Source of the DNA: Enterobacter cancerogenus
GTDB taxonomy: Bacteria; Pseudomonadota; Gammaproteobacteria; Enterobacterales; Enterobacteriaceae
Length of the DNA stretch: 64,000 bases
Reading direction: 5' to 3'
Assembly: GCA_000773965.1 (NCBI GenBank)
Contig: JRUP01000007.1
Coordinates: forward strand, 1 to 64,000
Of this stretch, positions 58,651 through 64,000 are shown in pieces. Position 1 is the first letter of the stretch. Each line of letters starts with the position of its first letter. The position numbers and the translations under genes were made by a program. The notes beneath the pieces were generated by a model. That model was not told the origin of the DNA, made no database searches, and saw only the letters and a list, made by a program, of their open reading frames with translations.

Positions 58651-58900
58651 TCCGTCAAGGGCGCACTGGTGTAATAAAGTGGTACCTGTTTGGGTAATTG
58701 CGTAATTGCAGGGTACTGAGCCTATATCTCTTAGGGCCATATGCCAGATACTTGTGATTCCTAATTGCAGAAAAAGAGCAATTACAGTGGCTGCCCAACA
58801 GCGAAAATAAGCTCTGGTTCAGCCTCTTCTGTCGCACTGCTTGATGTATAGATGCAAACTGTAAGTTACCCTACAGGCCACCCGGATGGGTGGCTTTTTT
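58651..58900 (+). other. Non-coding stretch ending in a strong rightward terminator
   Basis: GCCACCC (58877-58883), loop GGAT, GGGTGGC (58888-58894) and six T make a classic terminator, yet no rightward gene precedes it. Several AATTGC/GCAATT inverted repeats lie at 58694-58785. The stretch could encode a small RNA, or the terminator could shield the toxin operator. Confidence 0.5.
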
Positions 58901-59117
58901 CATGGCAATTGCTATAGCCAAGGCTTGACTACGGGAAACAGGTCACCGATTTTCTGATGATTTTTTATATAAGGTCGGATGCAGGACTTGCCCAGATTCA
59001 CAAAGTGTCTTAACACTGGATCGCAGAACGGCAAGCAATCTGATCTTACAACAATGTCCTGTTATATAGTTAAATTATTGATATTTAACATAAATAGCAT
59101 TGTGTGCACTTGGCGTG

Positions 59118-59216
59118 TTACTCCAAAACGCTAATGTCGTACGTGAAGCTGCGCGCCTTCTCGAACTCACCGTCCGTCAGGTTCAGCGCGTTCTGCGGCG
59201 TTACTCATCGGTTTGA
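59118..59216 (+). pseudogene. Transposase N-terminal fragment (ISNCY/IS1202-like)
   Basis: The frame encodes NANVVREAARLLELTVRQVQ followed by RVLRRYSSV and a stop. The AARLLELTVRQVQR pattern is the helix-turn-helix of ISNCY-type transposases. About 30 residues remain and no terminal repeats are seen. It marks a past insertion between the toxin-antitoxin pair and the kinase cluster. Flanks 58901-59117 and 59217-59400 hold nothing I can name. Confidence 0.5.
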
Positions 59217-59400
59217 CCTCTGCGAGTTGGACACCGGTGTTTTTCCATCTGCAGACTTTTTTTTAAAACATCAAAAAGCTATTACATGATTCACTATTAA
59301 TATAATTAAAACTCACGAAAAATAGATAGAATCTGTATTTGTATGCGCGTTTCATAGATCTTACATTCTACGGCGCATTATGTAAGAGGGTCAGCGGATG

Positions 59401-59460
59401 TTACCCATTTGCGCTTATATCCCCGCCCGATTGGGCGAGGATATAAGCGCAAATGGGTAA
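59401..59460. repeat. Hairpin with conserved 20-nt core, copy 2 (20-bp arms)
   Basis: The left arm (59401-59420, TTACCCATTTGCGCTTATAT) and the right arm (59441-59460) are exact reverse complements. Between them lies CCCCGCCCGATTGGGCGAGG (59421-59440), identical to the core at 48277-48296. The arms of the two copies share no sequence. As RNA or single-stranded DNA this would be a 27-bp-scale hairpin with one mismatch. No flanking target duplication is visible. Confidence 0.9.
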
Positions 59461-60202
59461 AGCCGCGAGGGGATCCTGAAGGAACCAGGCCCAGAAAGAG
59501 TCAATACGGCTGGTTTCCTGTTCACCACACCTGGGACAGGATATCCTGCCTTTTATAAAGAACTCACTGCCGGACCCAATCAACAAGCGGCTTCGTCCGT
59601 TGTCATACGATGACATGAGTGACAGAATTTGAAGTTAAGTCTTTAAGCGCTTTATCAATACTAACGGATTATCTGAATGATGCATGCAAGTGCCGCCAGT
59701 TTAAGTTTACGTTTTCTTTACTGGTTTTTTGATGGTTTGTGAATAATTCAGTAGCGAAAAGGCGAGAGTCATCGCATGTGTAATCAATCCTTACTTAACA
59801 AGATAATCTGTAAAAACAGGATAGGCCTGGGGTTTACATAATCAGATGTGGCTTCTGATTTATTTATTAAGATAAAATGCTAAATATATTTTTTTGGTTA
59901 TGCCAATAGTATCCTCATAGATTCTTATTATCCCAGGCGTTAACATTGTGAAACCAATTCATCTTCATTTTTGCACCATGTATATACCTTCTGATTCATA
60001 TTTACCAAATCTGGTATCAGTTCAATGTGAAAATAAAATATCAATGCTGTCTGCGCATGTACGTCGAACTGAGATGGAAATACTGTGATAATTTTCTCAG
60101 CAGGACGAATCTGCTGAAACCATTTTGAAACAGTGAAGGGTTATTCATTCTGCATTGCGGCTTAACATTAAATTTAAAAGATACGATAATGTTAATTATT
60201 TC
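59461..60202. other. A/T-rich non-coding stretch
   Basis: No gene with a ribosome site or known domain on either strand. A leftward frame (59401-59616) ends inside the palindrome and is doubtful. The segment probably represents joined fragments of older insertions. Confidence 0.4.
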
Positions 60203-60245
60203 AAATGACAAAGAACTGCGTTAAAAAGCCCTTTGTCATTTTTAT
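60203..60245. terminator. Bidirectional-looking terminator after the kinase operon
   Basis: AAATGACAAAG (60203-60213) and CTTTGTCATTT (60231-60241) form an 11-bp perfect stem. Rightward it is followed by TTATT; leftward by TTGAAATAATT. It lies 42 bp beyond the kinase stop and would end the leftward operon. Confidence 0.6.
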
Positions 60246-60286
60246 TGCCAGGCAATATATTAACACCATTCTTTCATGAGACGGGA

Positions 60287-61963
60287 TTATTGATTTTCCT
60301 CGATAATAACAATGAGGTTTCGAATCGCTCTATCTCCCTCATCAGCATTGCCGACAATTCCATCCTGATATTTTGCATTCATGTATTTATCTATTACAAC
60401 ATAGCGTCCATTTTTCATTGAGCACTGATCAAGTGCATCTGAGTAACTGGAGAAGTCCTTAATCGTTATCAATGCTGTGATAAAATAATCATTCATCATG
60501 TCGCGAGTTTTTGCATATTCAAGAAAGTAAATTAAAGACCAGCGAATACTTTCTCTTTCATGCAAGTCGGGGTCATAAACGAAAGCAAGAATGTTTTTGT
60601 CAGCCTTAAGTGCCTCAGATTGTGCATCCTTGAGTCTGACAAAAGGTTTTTTTTCATGAAAATACGCCAGTTCCGGGATGTGGAGCTCAGGGTGAACCAG
60701 TGCTTCTCTGATTAGAGGAAGTACCGCACTTTTAACGGCTTCTTCAAAATCATTTCCCCAGTGTGGTGTAGTGATTGGCGTTCGGTGAATTTCTTTTCCT
60801 GAGATAAATATGATTAACTCGCTACCTTTTACCGTGGTTTTTATTATTGCCAGTGAGAACCCTTCACTGGAACCGGCTTTTGTCCATGAATATTGAGAGG
60901 TACATGCTTCCGCTTCTTCAACATAACCTATGCTTGTATAGTTTAGTGCGTCTTTTAAGTTTTTGTTAATTTCATTGAAAACATCAGAGACCTTCTGTAA
61001 ACCCAGTTTCATAAGATTAAGGGAATCAATTCTTCGTTTATCTTCTGGTACGTTCAGTAATTTCTCAATTTCATCAAAGTCATCACGTGAGGACATGGCT
61101 TGTTTCTCGGGTTCTAAAATCTGATTTAAACGGGTTATAAAAACGTCAATATTCTTATATCTGTCTTCAGTTTCATAGGCAAAGCAATGATCAAAGAATG
61201 ACAGCAGTTTTCTTCCGGTTGCATTGTCAGGAATTTTGATTCGCTTTAAAAGCTCGCTACGCTGGTGAGGCATTCTTCTTCTGTCATCCAAAAGCTGGTC
61301 AGGATGACTGCCGGTCAAAACATAAAAGAAAATACCTGCAGTGAATGATATGTCAGAACGAGGATCCTTTTTATTGAGGCTGCCAGCTGAAAGCTCAGGT
61401 AGTCTCAAAAAACGGTTGCCAACTTCCTGTGAATCCAGCGTGCTGAATTTTAAATCAGGCAACTCATGATAGTTGAGTCCGAAATCAAGAAGAATAGGTT
61501 TTAAGGGATTATCATCGCGAAGAATGATGTTTTGTGGTTTTATATCTCTGTGGACGACGTCTGCAGAGTGACATTGCGCGACAATTTTTGCCAGGCTGTC
61601 AGTAAGAGCCACGGCTACATCGAGGCTGATGCTTTGATTTTTTTTCCGCCACTCATCAAGCGTATTTCCTTTAATATACTCCGTGACAATATAGGGTGTG
61701 GTTGTCAGGTCCCGGTGTTCCTGAGTATTACTCTCAATAAGTTTAGGTATGCCGTCTGACTCCAGAGAACTGTATATCGATGCTTCTCTGAAAAATCTAG
61801 CCCGTCGCTCCGGGTCTTTTTTAGCCTTGATTATTTTCAGGAATGCTGACTTTCCATCATGTTTGTTAATAACTTTCCACGCTTCACCCTGGCCTCCCCC
61901 ACCAATCGGATCACCGTCTAAATTCCAGTTAGCTTTATAATTTATTTCTTTTACCCAGACCAT
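60287..61963 (-). CDS. Hanks-type Ser/Thr protein kinase with unique C-terminal region (558 aa)
   Basis: The kinase domain spans about 12-290: Gly loop GGGGQGEAW (21-29), Lys43, Glu60, catalytic HRDIKPQN with Asp140, and DFG at 160-162. All key residues are present, so it should be active. Residues about 300-345 are a helical linker. The C-terminal 200 residues include a β-rich part (SEGFSLAIIKTTVKGSELIIFISGKE) and a segment DKNILAFVYDPDLHERESIRW that recalls a thioredoxin-like or nucleotide-binding fold; neither is a domain I can name. There is no membrane segment. A TAAGGAG site overlaps the upstream stop, 9 bp away, so it is coupled to the FRG gene. Confidence 0.88.
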   Translation of the reverse strand: MVWVKEINYKANWNLDGDPIGGGGQGEAWKVINKHDGKSAFLKIIKAKKDPERRARFFREASIYSSLESDGIPKLIESNTQEHRDLTTTPYIVTEYIKGNTLDEWRKKNQSISLDVAVALTDSLAKIVAQCHSADVVHRDIKPQNIILRDDNPLKPILLDFGLNYHELPDLKFSTLDSQEVGNRFLRLPELSAGSLNKKDPRSDISFTAGIFFYVLTGSHPDQLLDDRRRMPHQRSELLKRIKIPDNATGRKLLSFFDHCFAYETEDRYKNIDVFITRLNQILEPEKQAMSSRDDFDEIEKLLNVPEDKRRIDSLNLMKLGLQKVSDVFNEINKNLKDALNYTSIGYVEEAEACTSQYSWTKAGSSEGFSLAIIKTTVKGSELIIFISGKEIHRTPITTPHWGNDFEEAVKSAVLPLIREALVHPELHIPELAYFHEKKPFVRLKDAQSEALKADKNILAFVYDPDLHERESIRWSLIYFLEYAKTRDMMNDYFITALITIKDFSSYSDALDQCSMKNGRYVVIDKYMNAKYQDGIVGNADEGDRAIRNLIVIIEENQ

Positions 61964-61972
61964 CGTAGCTCC

Positions 61973-63331
61973 TTACAAGTCAAAGTTTTTGTATGAATCA
62001 TACTTTTTAGCAATTTCACCCGCTGCCTTTTCAATTCCTGGATAAACCGTACTTTCAGTGATGCCGAAGCGAGCGAGCTGGTTCATCAGTTTGCTTTTGT
62101 CCTGAACGCGGAACTTCTTTATCTGAATGTCACTGTATCCGGTTTCAGGCAATACCGCGTCCTCGCCAAATATCAGAAAGGCGCCGGACTGTGAGCTTAT
62201 GCGAGGGTTGGACATTCTGCCTTTTACAACCAGAAGCCTTTGCAGATCTGCAGGTTCAATCACGTGTTTGAAATATGATTTCTCATCCTTTATCAGGTGC
62301 AGTAACTGCATGCAGGGATCTGAATAATTGAATTCATTTTTATTCTGTCTGAAATCCAGCTGCTTTTTCATTGTTTCCGACAGGCGTGAAAGGTTTGCAA
62401 TACAGCTGACCGTATCTGAATCAAAAAACTTTATCTGACTTTTTTTAGTGGTCATGACAATAACGTTTCCGTCAACTTCTTTTCCATTTTCTTTTTTCAT
62501 GCTCGAGCAGGCAAAGTAGAGCGCAATCAATGGATTTGTCGTCACGTCCAGCAGCCGCGTTGGCAGGCCGTAATGCTGCATGCGAACCAGTTTGTCCAGC
62601 ATGTATCTGTCACTCATAAATTCTGTGGGCTGAACGGTCAGAAGTTCGTTGATCATTTCTGATTCATACTGCCGGTAGCGGAAGTTGCCTGCCTCGTTCT
62701 TACGGTATAAAGATGGTGTGAGCTCATACCGGTAGTCAGAATGTCCCCGGTAAAAGACCTCCTCATCCTCTTCAAATGAATGCGCCAGAATTTCCGCCAG
62801 ATAATTGTTTACATCATTTATCGGTTCGAGATCTTCATTATTATCGGGAGGTACCGCTTCACCTCCCGCAGGATGTGGGACGAGAACCTGAATACCCATC
62901 ATGTTCAGAGCATCGTCGACCTTAATATTTTTTACTGACCAGTGGGTCCGGTGAAGGCCAAATGCGCCGAGTTCGAGCATGTGAGAATAGTCTTTTTCAC
63001 GGGCGAGTTGCCTGTAGCCTAAATCCCGAAGAATAAGAAATTTAAACCCTATAAAAATTTCTTTCTTTTCATGAACGATTTTCAAATCACTGATAACAGC
63101 TATTCTGATGACGGAATACTCGATGGCACTAAAATCTTCACTGGCTGGCTCCGTCATGAATATAACCGGAAGGCTCGACAGGAATTTCAGCGATGAATCA
63201 CTTAACGGAAGAAGCTTGTTACGGATGCTTTCCGGGGTGGATTCAAACAGACGCGATACGGGAAACTTTTCATACCCCTCTTCCACCTGAAAAAAACTAT
63301 AGTGCTCGTGTGCCACAATGAAGTTGAACAT
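61973..63331 (-). CDS. FRG-domain protein with unique N-terminal region (452 aa)
   Basis: I start at MFNFIVAHEHY (63331), preceded by CAGGGAA; the longer frame to 63394 lacks a ribosome site. Residues about 190-400 are an FRG domain: the namesake FYRGHSDYRYELTPSLYR at 193-210 and QHYGLPTRLLDVTTNPLIALYFAC at 252-275, both strongly conserved in the family. The N-terminal ~150 residues (a β-rich part with ELGAFGLHRTHWSVKNIKV) are not recognised and could be a sensor. FRG domains occur in phage-defence and toxin loci; their activity is not established. The gene is followed by the kinase and preceded by a RES gene. Confidence 0.85.
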   Translation of the reverse strand: MFNFIVAHEHYSFFQVEEGYEKFPVSRLFESTPESIRNKLLPLSDSSLKFLSSLPVIFMTEPASEDFSAIEYSVIRIAVISDLKIVHEKKEIFIGFKFLILRDLGYRQLAREKDYSHMLELGAFGLHRTHWSVKNIKVDDALNMMGIQVLVPHPAGGEAVPPDNNEDLEPINDVNNYLAEILAHSFEEDEEVFYRGHSDYRYELTPSLYRKNEAGNFRYRQYESEMINELLTVQPTEFMSDRYMLDKLVRMQHYGLPTRLLDVTTNPLIALYFACSSMKKENGKEVDGNVIVMTTKKSQIKFFDSDTVSCIANLSRLSETMKKQLDFRQNKNEFNYSDPCMQLLHLIKDEKSYFKHVIEPADLQRLLVVKGRMSNPRISSQSGAFLIFGEDAVLPETGYSDIQIKKFRVQDKSKLMNQLARFGITESTVYPGIEKAAGEIAKKYDSYKNFDL

Positions 63332-63546
63332 AGAATTCCCTGTCCTGTTGCGGACGACAGTGTTAATGGGGCTGACAGACGAATTTTCCCCCATCGTCGT
63401 TGGGGGTCAACTACTCTTTTCTGGAGTGAGCATTATTTAGCAGGATAACCAGGCATGCAGCCAAGACTACCTGATGGCGCGAAGTGCTATGCTCGTTTGA
63501 CCTTCGAGGCTAAGCTTTACCAGAACGTAACCCGGTCAGAATATCA

Positions 63547-64000
63547 TCATAACCGCTGTCGGTTTTTCTGGACTATAGGATGACCAAGCCTGACCGGGTA
63601 ATTCTTTGTCTGGAACATTACGCCTTTGATTTTGTAAAAAACAAGCCCCGCAGCATCCAGCTGCAGTGCATAGTCTTTCAATTTAAGACTGTTGTTTCTT
63701 TTTAAAAATAAATCTTCAGAACTGTTCTCTATTTTTTTAATTTCAGGTTCTATCCATGAGTGAGAGCCTTCTTCATCATAATCGTATTCGAACAGGTTTA
63801 CTGAATATAGCTGTTCGCTGTGATCTGCATCCCTTACGAAGGATGATTTACTGAACAGAACAATATTAAAAGGGCTTGAGTTCTCGTTTTTTTCCTCGGT
63901 TTGCTGTGTCGACTTAAAACTGAGTCCATCTAGGTCACAGGTAAAAGAAAGATATTCTGCCACCGCCTGGGTAATCAGATACTCGTTGTCTGCATTTCCA
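63547..64000 (-). CDS. RES-domain protein, 3' part only (cut by the window edge)
   Basis: The frame stays open to the window end, reading NADNEYLITQAVAEYLSFTC in its first visible part, so the start lies beyond 64000. The pattern YLITQAVAEYL, then LDGLSFKSTQ and FNIVLFSKSSFV matches the C-terminal half of RES domains (x-PTQ-x-AE, DG-x-x-Y/F-x-S, N-x-V-LF). Characterised RES toxins degrade NAD+. The remaining ~85 residues past the domain are unusual. It reads toward the FRG gene with 216 bp between them, so cotranscription is plausible but not certain. Without the N-terminus the catalytic Arg cannot be checked. Confidence 0.65.
   Translation of the reverse strand, partial: GNADNEYLITQAVAEYLSFTCDLDGLSFKSTQQTEEKNENSSPFNIVLFSKSSFVRDADHSEQLYSVNLFEYDYDEEGSHSWIEPEIKKIENSSEDLFLKRNNSLKLKDYALQLDAAGLVFYKIKGVMFQTKNYPVRLGHPIVQKNRQRL

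Noticed and set aside
59401..59460. Telomere-resolution (protelomerase) site or Xer dif-like site
   Set aside because: The centre is asymmetric and not palindromic, no protelomerase gene is present, and dif-type half-sites are not visible.
59401..59616. Leftward 71-aa frame with a CPRCG motif
   Set aside because: It ends inside the perfect palindrome, has no ribosome site and matches no family; its last 17 codons are palindrome arms and core.

Overview
The window is most of a conjugative F-type plasmid from an enterobacterium. The tra genes follow the gene order and protein lengths of the F transfer region. The relaxase keeps F TraI numbering for its catalytic tyrosines and histidines, and the nic site is nearly that of F. 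The G+C-rich tra backbone and a periplasmic tannase-type esterase suggest a plant-associated Erwiniaceae (Pantoea or Erwinia) or Enterobacter-like host. That host call is inference; no chromosomal gene is present to test it.

Layout. 1-1.83 kb is the leading region: a small unknown gene, a DUF932 gene and a leftward VirB1-type lytic transglycosylase. 1.83-2.62 kb is oriT: an F-like nic site on the minus strand (about 2029/2030), an IHF site and a long array of direct and inverted copies of a GTGCCGGATT-type repeat, six of them at 33-36 bp spacing. traM follows. A hairpin carrying an ops-like motif lies just after traM, and a tandem ribbon-helix-helix (TraY/Arc-type) gene points leftward. A perfect CRP site precedes traA. 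4.3-38.9 kb is one long rightward transfer operon: traA L E K B, an RfaH/NusG paralogue, small membrane genes, traV, traC, trbI, traW, five unknown genes, traU, trbC, traN, traF, small membrane genes, trbB, traH, traG, a TraS-like gene, traT, two small membrane genes, traD, traI and a DsbA-like thiol oxidoreductase. Many start and stop codons overlap, so translational coupling is likely throughout.

39.0-41.4 kb is the replicon: antisense Inc RNA, leader peptide, a predicted pseudoknot, two overlapping RepA-family genes and a DnaA box. 41.4-53.8 kb is a cargo region lying between two ~61 bp direct repeats. It holds the tannase-family esterase, envelope proteins, a DcrB-like protein, an M48 metalloprotease, a YiiG/DUF3829 lipoprotein and a secreted cupin. 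53.8-58.6 kb holds plasmid housekeeping genes (DUF2913, KTSC, PLD-type nuclease, DUF1173) and a HigBA-like toxin-antitoxin pair. 58.65-60.2 kb is mostly non-coding, with a transposase remnant and a striking palindrome. The right edge (60.3-64 kb, leftward) has a Ser/Thr kinase, an FRG-domain protein and the end of a RES-domain protein. It looks like an uncharacterised defence or toxin operon.

The strongest leads for something new are four. (1) The RES-FRG-kinase cluster. (2) A pair of hairpins sharing an identical 20-nt core inside unrelated but perfectly self-complementary arms. (3) An ops-like element with a plasmid-borne RfaH paralogue inside the operon it may control. (4) The iteron-like oriT array together with a divergent TraY-like gene.
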